Of a stretch of DNA of 64,000 bases, positions 47,370 to 56,499 are shown one piece after another. Below the pieces are notes generated by a model. It worked only from the letters and a program-made list of their open reading frames with translations, was not told the origin of the DNA and made no database searches. A program made the translations under genes and the position numbers. Location: contig OZ018321.1 in the NCBI GenBank assembly GCA_963969495.1, forward strand, positions 133,084,293 through 133,148,292, in the 5' to 3' direction. The stretch's first letter is position 1, and the number at the start of each line of letters is the position of its first letter. This stretch comes from Ceratothoa steindachneri (Eukaryota; Arthropoda; Malacostraca; Isopoda; Cymothoidae).

Positions 47370-48240
47370 CCTTGTTTGTGATGTGAGTTTTAAATGTCAT
47401 GTGATTCCCAAGAGAGGGAAGTTTTGTTTAGGGAAAGGTGTTGTCTATTTAGTCTGATTTTAGGGCATTTTATTCAATGGTAGTCTGGTGTGAAGTGTGT
47501 GATGGTTGAATTGGGGACTCAGGATATCATACAGTTTTGTGTGAGCCAGTGTTCGACCCTGTTTATGGTTGGAATGCTCTGCTTACCTCTATGGACTGAT
47601 GGGTGTTGTGTAGTGATTGAGATGTCATCTGCATAAATATTAGTTTTGATGAGTGGGGACTTTGTGTGAATAAGTTGAAAAGTATGGGGGAGAGTATGGC
47701 ATCTTGGGAGATGTCATTGTGAAGTGGCAGCCAGCTGCATGATTTGTGTGTTCTGTGTGTCACTTGGTCTTGTTTGCTGACCATGACATTTGTTAGCCAT
47801 TTTTTCTCATTCATTGTTACTGCAGTGAGAATTGTGCATATGGGAGGGGGGTCCTTATTGAAGCCATTAAGTATGTGTTGTGTGAGGTAGATGAGAAAGG
47901 TCATAGTTGTCTTTTAGGAAATCTTGTTGAGATAGGGAAATATTCACAATTATTCTTTTGTGTATTAGTTTTTCAAGTGTTTGTGATAGTATGCACAGTA
48001 GTGATATGAGGCCTTGTGAGCTATGCGTTGGGGGTTTGTCTCTTGATTATTGGTATGATGTGTGTGTGGGGGGGGGGAGTTAATGGGATTGTGTTGTTTA
48101 GCCATGAGTGGTTGCCAAGGTATTTGAAGTATATGTTGAAGATGTTGTCCAGGCCAGAGGCTTTAGATTTTTTGAGGGATTTGATGGTTTAGAGTACAGT
48201 ATCTGCGGTGATGGGTCTGTTTGTTCTTTTGTTTGTGTAA
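47370..48240 (-). pseudogene. Jockey-like LINE reverse transcriptase fragment
   Basis: On the minus strand, near 48190, ITADTVL then KSLKNLKASGLDNIFNIYFK can be read (start of the reverse-transcriptase domain, with the conserved KA-GxD). Further on come LTQHILNGF and, at about 47700, DISQDAILSPILFNLFTQ, corresponding to the xPQGxxLSPxLF block. The YADD region near 47640 is out of frame (FMQMTSQSL). Several frameshifts and stops make it inactive. It belongs to the Jockey/CR1-like group; the exact clade is uncertain. Confidence 0.75.
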
Positions 48241-48760
48241 TTAAACTGAGTAGGAAAGCAACAAATGAAGCATTTGGACAAAACAGGATTGAGTCTCCCA
48301 TGGGAACAGGAAGCTATTCTGTAAGAAGCAAGAAGGGGGTGAGGAACCAGGCAAAGAAGAGCTGTGTGAACATCAAAAACAAGAATGGCAGGGTATTTGT
48401 AAACACTGTGGTCAATAGTAGATGCTAGAATATTTTGATTAGCAGTATAGTGTGGATATGGAAGATAATCCAAATGTAAATATGATTGGCTTCGTGGTTG
48501 CAAATCATGTTCTATATCAAGATATGAAAGAGATAAGCTTTCAAGCAACTGTTAGCGCTCTGAGGGGTCTGAAATTCAAATCAACACTCAAAATGCTACA
48601 GCACATGGTACATGTAGCCTTGTGCTTAATAGGGCCTAAATGGGGGTGGGTAGTTTTTAGTGTCGTTGCAGCACACCAACCCTACTTGGTATATTAACCT
48701 TTACTTTTTGTGTCAAATTAAATCTGTTTTGATTTTACTTGTATTCATCTTCTTTGTCAG
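48241..48760. other. MARCHF6 intron 4, right end
   Basis: No gene is visible. A minus-strand frame at 48189-48548 runs into the LINE fragment and may be more of it. The last bases form a normal polypyrimidine tract and CAG acceptor. Confidence 0.5.
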
Positions 48761-48875
48761 CCGGATCCAGCCCCGAATATACAAGAAGTCAATCAAGGAG
48801 AGCTTGGAAGACCAATAAATGAAGATGACATGGCAGCAAATATTGAAGACATGCCGGAAATACATGACAATCAAG
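48761..48875 (+). CDS. MARCHF6: MARCHF6 exon 5: acidic loop
   Basis: The acceptor CATCTTCTTTGTCAG ends at 48760 and the donor is GTAACA at 48876. The 38 codons (PDPAPNIQEVNQGELGRPIN, then an acidic Glu/Asp-rich stretch ending HDNQ) form part of the low-complexity, poorly conserved cytosolic loop that precedes the DDMNWN-EWDRAAEELTWE block in MARCHF6. It starts in phase 0, matching exon 4, and leaves a G that joins AA of exon 6 to make Glu. Support comes from phase, splice sites and acidity rather than sequence identity. Confidence 0.8.
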
Positions 48876-50024
48876 GTAACAGATGTGCAGCTTGGCATGT
48901 AGGTTACCGAGCACACCATCCTCCCAACTTGCACATAGGGCACACCTCCTCATGCATGCATACATTTCACCATTCATCCATTTAGGGTACCCCTCCCCCC
49001 ATATGCTAATCCATTATCATTTAAAGTTAGCCACACTGTGTATGGTTAGATATCGGATGGTACATTGATCTACCCCTTTCAAAACAGGTTGTTTTTGTTT
49101 TTCCTGATGTATTTGCTTTAAGGCTGCATTAGGATTCAATTTATAATGACATAATATTAAAACTTTTTAATTATTTATCATGGAGCATGCACTTCCCTAT
49201 CCTTGAAGGGGCTACCCTGTGATGTGTACACACTTTTTGGCAAAATCTCGACGCTAGGTCATGGATTTTGATGATTTTTGCATGCAAGTTGGATCTGGTG
49301 AGATAACATCACATACCAATTTTTTACGGCTCTGGGTCACCCATGGCCATTTTGGGGTCAAACTGGTTGACCAAAAAACTTTGGCTAGAGTTAACCAATC
49401 AGAACAATTTTGGTACCAAAATGCCCAGGAGAAAGAGATCTTTCAAATGAGTGTAAGAATGACATTCCTAGGACAATTTTTGCCATGATGACCCCTTTTT
49501 TGAACTCTTTGACCCTGGCCAAAGTGCAACTTCAATCCTCCCCCAAATTTTTCTAAAGTTAGCTCTATTTATCCTCCATAGCTCCAGGAGAAGTAAAAAT
49601 GGGATCTCCATGTGTTTTAAATCCATGGGCATTTATGTACCATCAGGTGGGTGGTATTTTCAGTCATGTTGCTCTACTGGGGCCGTTTATGACATCAGGC
49701 AGTGTTAGTAAATAGTGATTTTGAGAAAGTTTGATGTATCTTGACACGATCATCATGTTTCAGTCTTTCCAAACACCTCTCCCCCTTCATAGGCTGCCCT
49801 GCCTTTTTCAGTCTTAGATTCAATAAAACAAGAGATTATTTTTTATCATTTCAGAAATGTGAGACAAACAACATAGTACCTTTCAAATATTACAAATTTA
49901 CAATTTTTATTACCTATACAAAATGTTATTTATTTCAAAACAGACAAAAGATTATTTAAGACAAAAATTTAAACAAAAACTTTTAAACAAAACATTATTT
50001 AATAAATACCTAGGTACTCATTTG
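48876..50024. other. MARCHF6 intron 5, left end: no gene seen
   Basis: About 1.1 kb without recognisable coding sequence or repeat. Its right end may be the 3' flank of the minus-strand pseudogene that follows. Confidence 0.5.
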
Positions 50025-52028
50025 AGCAGAGCCATCACTTTGTTTGTTGCATCAAACTCCTGCTTGCTAATCATGTAGCTTCTTCCTGTTGCAGTTTTTG
50101 CTTCTACTGGCACCAAAATGTCAGATGTCCATAGTACAAGAATCTTCTATTTCAGGGAAGCAAAAAATGGGATAGGGTCCACGCAGGTGAAGAAATTTCA
50201 GTCACTTCTTGTGACTGGAAAAGCTTCAGTTATGCAAGCAAGCCACCAATGTCCATCATAAATCACAGTGACATAGCCTGCAAGTTTTCCATTGAACACT
50301 GGACATGAAATATTTTTTGTGACTGATTCTAATCAAAAAGTCTCACAGAGACTAAATGGGCAAACTTGGAGAGCCTCTTTTGATATTGGAATGGACAAAT
50401 GAAGTTTTTGTGTGCCTGGAATAGTTTTGGTCGCAGGTCTGGTTTTCAAAAGTTCTTCCTCCTGTTCATATTCCTTTTGAGTTCCATATCCTAACTTCAT
50501 ATTCCCAAGAGTTTCAGCGAATACAAACAAATCTCTTGGTGATACAATCTGTTTGTCATAGGGTCTTCTCAAGCTCTCTTTAGTAGCCTCCCTTTTAATG
50601 AGGCCCTTCCCATGGCTAGTGGCAAAACATGTCACTGTGCTGCTATACCATATTCCTCTTTATGCCAGCAAAGATTCTGAAAAGATTTACAGTTTTTATA
50701 CTGTTTGCAGATCCGTCCGAAAAGTAGTAAATTTTCTTTACCGTTTTGAATACTGATTTCAGATACTCTATCAACATTTGCTGGAATAGATGCACTGACG
50801 CATTATCGTGGATGTTACACTGAAATTATGGTGTATGAGTCATGACAGAGTTTTCCATCTTTAATTTGATAAAACATCCAAGGATATATTGTCGCCTGTG
50901 CGCAATTCCAATGATATCCCTGGGCTGTGTCTTGTATTACAAATGAATAGTTTTCTGAAAAATCACCACTTACTACAAATTCACCATCTGCAATATTGTT
51001 TTTCACAGTTTCCAAGTACTGTGCTTGTGATTTTGCAACAAAATCATGTCGCACCAAAGTTTCGACACAATCACAAAATCTATCCAGGAAACCATCAAGC
51101 GATAATACCATGGTTACCAGCTCAGATCTATCAGTTGATGTCCACTGTTTGAATTCAATATTATCCACATTCTCCTGTTCATAAAATCCAAATAGTTTTG
51201 CTTTTAGTTGATTCACAGGTGGACAGTACTCACACGATCTCATGTAGCATGCTGTACAGGCTGGATTACATACGACAGAGGCAACTAGGTGATGGTAAGA
51301 TGGTAGATCAGTGATATCAGACATCTTGGATCCAACCATCATCAGTTTTACATTTCGATGTATTGTACATACACATACCGAGTGAGTTCCACTGCCTCCC
51401 ACAAGAACACACTCACGTGGCCCTAGCATAGCAAACTTTGAGAATGATACTTTTACCTCAGGGTACTTCACTTTGAACCTGCTATGAAGTTGCTTTAAAT
51501 TGTTGAGAACGAGTCGTTTCTGTAACCTCTGCTTTTTTCCTTCAATTCACACTCCTAGACAATCCTTCTTTCCTGGTAAAACCCGACTCGTATGATCACT
51601 ATGATAATATTCAAAGACTAAAGATTTTAGTTCCTCAGGAAGCACTCTGCTGAGCTTAGGGTTAGGTGAAGCTAACATTCCTTTCTCCTTTAGTATATGG
51701 TGAGCTTGTATGGCCATTCTCTGAGAGCAATCAAACTCGTTCATGAGTTTTCTAATGCTCATACTTGTTGCAAATATGTTTAGAATTTTGATTTGATCCA
51801 TACGGCTTGATTGCCGATATTTTTCTTTAGAGACTGGATGACTTCTGGCATACAGTTCACGTTACATCTTTGCAGCACACCCAACTTTCTCCTAACATAT
51901 TCTTCAACTTTTAACCTTTTCTCAGGTACGTAAATCGGATGCCTTTCAGCTTTCCTTTTATCAAAGGGGCTCTCACCGATGAAAGACAATGATTGGTTCA
52001 GTAAGTCAACTTCAATTTCAACTTCCAC
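50025..52028 (-). pseudogene. Pseudogene of an unclassified multicopy (probably transposon) protein
   Basis: The minus strand can be followed as one decayed gene. MEVEIEVDLLNQ at 52028 begins it, a one-base frameshift lies at about 51785, and one frame then runs 51801-50815 with a single TGA at 51547. Next come HDNASVHLFQQ and KKIYYFSDGSA (about 50810-50690), FATSHGKG (about 50625), TIPGTQKLH (about 50400) and a C-terminal YDGHWWLACITEAF (about 50250). GDFSENYSF followed by QGYHWN, then FSDG and FATSHGKG, mark a family I know only as uncharacterised repeated genes in aquatic animals. The pattern of conserved Asp residues suggests a DDE-like transposase, but I cannot name a superfamily. The conserved stretch after FATSHGKG is deleted here. 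Confidence 0.65.
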
Positions 52029-52054
52029 AACATCTGAATCCTCTTTTTGGCTAG

Positions 52055-52757
52055 GCGACTACCCGTTCTTTAAGAACTGGCTCGTCCTCGACCGCACGAG
52101 ACCCCTCCCCACGTGCCCCATCACCCAATGTTACAGCCCCTTCGACTTTAGAAGAATCAGCTAGCTCTGCCGAGGAACTAGACACCCTCAGGCGTCAGGC
52201 ATTGGACTCAATTGGTACTCGGGAGGTCCCGCCCCTTCCCAAGAGTTCCACCCCGTGGGAACCGAACCCCGCCGATGCACGGAGAGTGCTAGGCTTTGAG
52301 GAGCCTATATTAGGCTTTCAACCCAATCAGGGAGTCCCCCAGATTGTGGAGGCCCGCCGGATCACCCCGGATTGGGCCTTCGTTGTCACCCACCTAAGGG
52401 CAAGGGTAACAACGCCCTCCAACCCCCCCATCTTCCGTACCCGGGATTTAGAGGAGCTCCAACTCCTTTTCATTATATACCGCCTAAGGGACCGCCTCCT
52501 GGAGGAGGAGTCCGCCCGGCTTTACACCCGGCTTAGGTTGTATTACTTAGTGTCGTACGTTGGTTGGGGGTACGCTTTGGAGGACCATCGCCTCCAAGCT
52601 ACCCAAGGGGCTGGTATCCCCATCGACCCCGTGATATACAACCGTACGGTCCTGAGGGAATCGTGGGCGCGTCCCGCCACTACCCGCCCTTAGCCGGCTG
52701 CCCGTCCACGCCGTCGTCCGCGTGCCCGTAGCAAGGCAAAGGATGGCCGGAAATAGA
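52055..52757 (+). pseudogene. Gag-like ORF of an unidentified retroelement
   Basis: One frame is open from 52055 to a TAG at 52691, then continues in the same frame to 52757 with a basic tail (RPRRRPRARSKAKDGRK). It has a Ser/Pro/Thr-rich N-terminus, a helical middle (LEELQLLFIIYRLRDRLLEE) and a nucleic-acid-binding style C-terminus, as in retroelement capsid proteins. No ATG lies near its start (the codon at 52202 is TTG), so the 5' end is missing. Base composition is GC-rich, unlike the surrounding intron. A short YLGVDIDL reverse-transcriptase-like piece lies 170 bases downstream. The family is not recognised; a DIRS- or gypsy-like origin is a guess. Confidence 0.5.
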
Positions 52758-52911
52758 TCCCCCGTGGACTCGGGGGAGGATGAGGTCTGGGCTTTGCGGG
52801 ATATCTTCGACTTCGCTCCTAGAGGAGTTGGAGCTCCTCTAAATCCCGGGTACGGAAGATGGGGGGGGTTGGAGGGCGTTGTTACCCTTGCCCTTAGGTG
52901 GGTGACCACGA
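52382..52911. repeat. Long inverted repeat, arms of about 86 bp
   Basis: 52382-52467 is the near-perfect inverse complement of 52823-52911 (one substitution and one G/C-run length difference seen). The arms contain GTCACCCACCTAAGGGCAAG and TACCCGGGATTTAGAGGAGC. The left arm lies inside the gag-like ORF. The spacer is about 355 bp. Confidence 0.95.
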
Positions 52912-52923
52912 GGACCCAACCCG

Positions 52924-53009
52924 ACGCTTAGTCTACCTAGGTGTTGACATAGACCTGCGTGCCAGCCTCACCCGCCTCCCTGGTGAGACGTGGTTCAACA
53001 GGCATTGAG
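52924..53009 (+). pseudogene. Reverse-transcriptase-like fragment of an LTR- or DIRS-type element
   Basis: The frame reads RRLVYLGVDIDLRASLTRLP and GETWFNRH before a TGA. A 'YLG(V)-xID...G/L...LP' strand is typical of the end of the palm or thumb in Ty3/gypsy- and DIRS-like reverse transcriptases and differs from the LINE enzymes here. It is only 28 codons long, so the assignment is tentative. Confidence 0.35.
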
Positions 53010-53028
53010 CCACGTCTCACCAGGGAGG
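52975..53028. repeat. Perfect 19-bp hairpin at a LINE junction
   Basis: CCTCCCTGGTGAGACGTGG (52975-52993) is exactly complementary to 53010-53028, with a 16-base loop. The right stem is LINE sequence (copy A near 8743-8760), so the left stem looks like an inverted copy of it, made at the junction. Confidence 0.9.
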
Positions 53029-53909
53029 CTCATATTCGCAGCCCTAGGGTCTCTTGTATCCGCGCCATGGATATTCTTCGTTCTGTGACATTCAGCGCCT
53101 GGGCGCTGATAGGGCTACTGCCTTACTTTTTTATCGATCCTTTGTTCGTTTGAAGCTCGACTATCCATCCACAGCTGAGCGTGTATTGCAGTAGGTGGAC
53201 TCGATCCACCACACCGGCCTTCGCCTGGCGACCGGTGCCTTCCGCACTTTTCCTATTGAGAGCCTACTTGTCGATGCTGGGGAGATGCCACTCGCTCTGC
53301 GCCGTGCACAGCGCTTCCCTCAGTCGCCAACAACCCTCACTGAATTCACAGCTGATCTCGATGGTGCCTATGCTGCCGAGAGACGCCAGTCATAGCCTAA
53401 GCCCTTCAGGTTTACAGCTAGTAAACTCCTTCGAGAGCTAGGTATAGCTCTCGGTCCAATGGCTTCCTGGTTCTGCCCAGGACGCCACACTGGAGGTACC
53501 ACCTTTGACTATTTGTCCCCACGCATCTGCTCCCAAAGCTTCTACAGCGCCGGGACTATTCGTTCTGCCTTTTTGGCGCTCACTTCGTGTCACGCTGGAA
53601 CCGTGTCAGTGTATACGGATAGCTCCAAGTCCCAAGAGGGGTCGGTTTCCCCCCCTTTCTTCCCTGTTTGAAATCAGTGGGGCTCTACCAGGCGCTGTGT
53701 CTTTTTGCATGGCCGAGCTAGTTGCAATACATCGCTCGGTACGGGAGATAACGCGACGTGCCCGATTTATAGCGACTCACAAAGCGCCCTGAGTGCTCTC
53801 GTGGCATTGGAACTCCGCATCCCTTTCCTTTTTGGTGAGTATGGCGACTTATGCCCAAGGAGGCAGTCGCCAGATGGGCTCGTAAATTTTTTATTTTTTT
53901 TAAATCAAG
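53007..53909 (+). mobile_element. I-like LINE copy G (5'-truncated, internally deleted)
   Basis: This matches copy A from about 8743 (end of the reverse transcriptase) to 9615 (RNase H, with YTDSSKS near 53612 and SDSQSAL near 53775). It then jumps to the last ~60 bases of the 3' UTR (GGCGACTTATGCCCAAGGAG) and an A/T-rich tail at about 53885-53909. Frames are broken. The internal jump resembles that at the end of copy E. Confidence 0.85.
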
Positions 53910-53929
53910 CATTATCGGAAAGACCATTC

Positions 53930-54712
53930 CTGCTTTTCATATAAAAATATAGAGCAGAGTTTTGATGCAGCACTGTGGGTACCTCCGCAGTTGGCACAGC
54001 GGTGTGTTTTGGTGCATTCGGGGCCATGGTAGTCAGAGCTTCAATTCACGCAGGAGCGAGGGTACCGACAGGCACGGCCATCATGTCCAAATTGATTGCA
54101 ATTGAATCAGCGTCTGGGTAGCTCGATTTAGGGACTTACCGGGACACCAAGTTACCCAGCTTTAATATACTGCAGCAATTCTTGTCGTTCAAATGTTAAA
54201 ATCAGTGTGTGTAACGGTTGGGACTCTAGTGGAGCCTAATGTTTTAGTTACCCTGTGTACGTGTGTGACACGTCGAGTACTAAGCTTACTCTGAAGGCGG
54301 GTGGGGTCGTACTCCTTTAGTTCGTTTGAACGGACGACACTTTGGACAAAAATTCAGACGTGGATGGGGCGAGACAGTTATTGGAATTTCAGCTATCGAA
54401 GATAGATTTCGTACATGGTTGTGTTGAGAGTGGGATAACACCGACTACGACATCACTATTACCTCTTGACCACATCCGGTGGGGTTCACCACAGCGAGAC
54501 TCAAAAGATTCATTGACGTCAAACACATCGACTTTTGCAAGTGGGGTGTCGGATGATGAATTCATGACAAGAAAGCGAGGATAATCTAGATCTGGGTCTA
54601 CTTCGTTGGAATAGGGATCCAACGAGCGAGGGAAGGCTGAAAGGGGAGCTAAGGAACGTTTGGCACGAGAACCCTTACGAGAAGGGGAGGTTTTTGGTTT
54701 ATGGCTAGCCAT
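53930..54712 (-). pseudogene. ORF1 (gag) of a second I/Jockey-like LINE family
   Basis: On the minus strand an ATG at 54712 opens MASHKPKTSPSRKGSRAKRS, followed by a basic/Ser-rich region and, at about 54110-53950, three CCHC knuckles: FNCNQFGHDGRAC, then SSDYHGPEC, then CANCGGTHSAASKLC. Two knuckle cysteines are replaced by TGA codons (TGC to TGA), and a frameshift lies before them. The sequence differs from the main LINE family's ORF1, so this is a separate family. Only ORF1 remains; LINE copy G lies where ORF2 would begin. Confidence 0.75.
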
Positions 54713-55035
54713 TGCAAAAAGAAAAAAAACTTCGCATTCTTCCTTGGGACTCCCCACCATGGAGGCCTACAATGGCCCGGCACTACTGCAACTATACAAT
54801 CAGTTACGTCTGGTATGTCCTCTTGGAGAATGGATAGGAATCCACCACACCATCTTTAGAAACCTAAGAGGCTGCCCGAGTTCTCCTACGCACGGAGAAA
54901 AGGGGCCAACGATGGGTTTCTCCTTGGGCATTCGGTAGACGAAGGCGGTGGAGATGCCCAGCCTCTCACCTTCATGAAAGAACAATTCGGAATCAATCCA
55001 TTAAATGAGCAGAGGCCGGGTATCCATAAGGTCCA
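54713..55035. other. Probable 5' UTR of the minus-strand LINE
   Basis: This GC-richer block lies immediately upstream (minus sense) of the ORF1 start and has no convincing frame. It is assigned to the LINE by position only. Confidence 0.3.
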
Positions 55036-55600
55036 CTAGATAGGTGAAGGAAGAGGGGGAAATAAAGGGCAGTGGAAGAATGTAATAGGGGGGTGCAAGA
55101 AAGAGGGGTATGTTAAAAGTCTTGTTGGCAGCACCATAGGACCCCTAAGGGGCCCAGAGCTGAGCACCCTCGCCACGAGAACGAGAAGGCCAGAGCGCCT
55201 CTGGAAACAAACCCTGAAGAAAAGATCCCAAAGAGGGAGGGGGTTTAAATCTTTATAAATATCTAATTTCGAATAGCAAGGGGAAGGCAATGAAGGCTTG
55301 TGGGAGGGCATATCACTTAGTTCTGGGGCTGGATAGTTAGTACATATCGAGGCAAAATGTACATTTATTGCTTTAGCTATTTCATAAGGGCTATCTAAGT
55401 TAAGGAAGAGAAGGTTTACTGGTTTTTGTTTAGGTTCAATTAATTTTTTTATAGATTTGTTAAACCCACTATCACTTTGCAGTTTCAAAATAATCTTTCT
55501 TTGCTTGTCTGATTTTTCTTTTGAAACAAAAGTTTAGATTGTGAGAATGTTGTAAATTTCCTTGATTGTATGCGTGCCACTTTTTATTAACCAACTGCTT
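55036..55600 (-). pseudogene. LINE reverse transcriptase N-terminal fragment
   Basis: The minus strand reads NLLFLNLDSPYEIAKAINVH then FASICTNYP...LPSPCYSKLDIYKDL, the region between endonuclease and reverse transcriptase ('xxANxFNxHFAxI') of Jockey/CR1-like elements. Beyond about 55250 the frame degenerates. It is not continuous with the ORF1 fragment at 53930-54712. Confidence 0.6.
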
Positions 55601-55980
55601 TATCTCAGGACTCATCCATGGTTGGTCGCTTTCTCATTTTTGCCATGTCTTGAGAGGGAAGTGAGTCTCATATTGGTGTTGACCTTGTGTGAAGGCGGAT
55701 TTTCAGATTTTTTTGTCTTAATTGTACAATTGTCGGAAAGTTTGTGAATATGTGCCAACCTGTCTAATTCCTCATGACATTAGATTCAGATGTCTGTATT
55801 GATCTAGCAGGTGTGATGTTCAAGATATTTACTTTTGGATGGTGACTGCATTGGAGCCTTGACAGGGTGTCCAGTGTATGACTTAGGAGTACTCTTTTGC
55901 ATCACTGTTTACTGAAATGTTGTTCAGAAGATAGTTTGAACCTAACCTTGTTCTCATTTTCCATTTTCCTCCCCCTCCAG
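55601..55980. other. MARCHF6 intron 5, right end
   Basis: No gene is visible. It ends with a strong polypyrimidine tract and acceptor (TTTTCCTCCCCCTCCAG). Confidence 0.6.
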
Positions 55981-56217
55981 AACACCTGAATGAAGGACCA
56001 CTAGCAGCTCCAGTGGCCGTTGCGAATAACAACAATAATAATAACAATGGAAATCAAAATCTGGGTGCAGATGACCTCAACTGGAATCCAATTGAATGGG
56101 ACAGAGCGGCAGAAGAGCTTACGTGGGAACGCCTTCTGGGGCTCGATGGGTCACTGTTGTTCCTAGAACACGTCTTCTGGGTCGTCTCCCTGAATACAAT
56201 GTTCATCCTCATCTTTG
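55981..56217 (+). CDS. MARCHF6: MARCHF6 exon 6: conserved loop and third membrane segment
   Basis: This encodes EHLNEGPLAAPVAVA, an 8-residue asparagine run (AAC/AAT codons), then DDLNWNPIEWDRAAEELTWE and RLLGLDGSLLFLEHVFWVVS, closing LNTMFILIFG. The EWDRAAEELTWER-LGLDGSL-FLEHVFWVVSLNT block is a hallmark of MARCHF6 and leads into its third membrane segment. The donor is GTAAGT at 56218. The exon ends with a single G, which in the family begins an Ala codon (next exon FAFCPYH-like). That next exon was not found before 64000, so intron 6 exceeds 7.7 kb. Confidence 0.97.
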
Positions 56218-56499
56218 GTAAGTCATGGGCAAATTTTGATCTGCTTGCATTGCAGGTTCAGAACTGAGCCCCTGCCCTCCTGACCCCTCAAAGGATCTGC
56301 ATCTATATTATATCTTAAAATTTTTTCTTTATTTTTGATTTCTTATAGATTTCTCCTTTCATACTTTCTTTGTTCACTCCCCTCATTAATTTTTGCCATA
56401 AAAAAATACTGCTGGTGAAGAAGAGTTAAAAGGAGTTACAAGGAAAGAAAGTTCCTTAGGAGACCTTATGGTCCATTCAAAGAGGGTACCTTTGGACTA

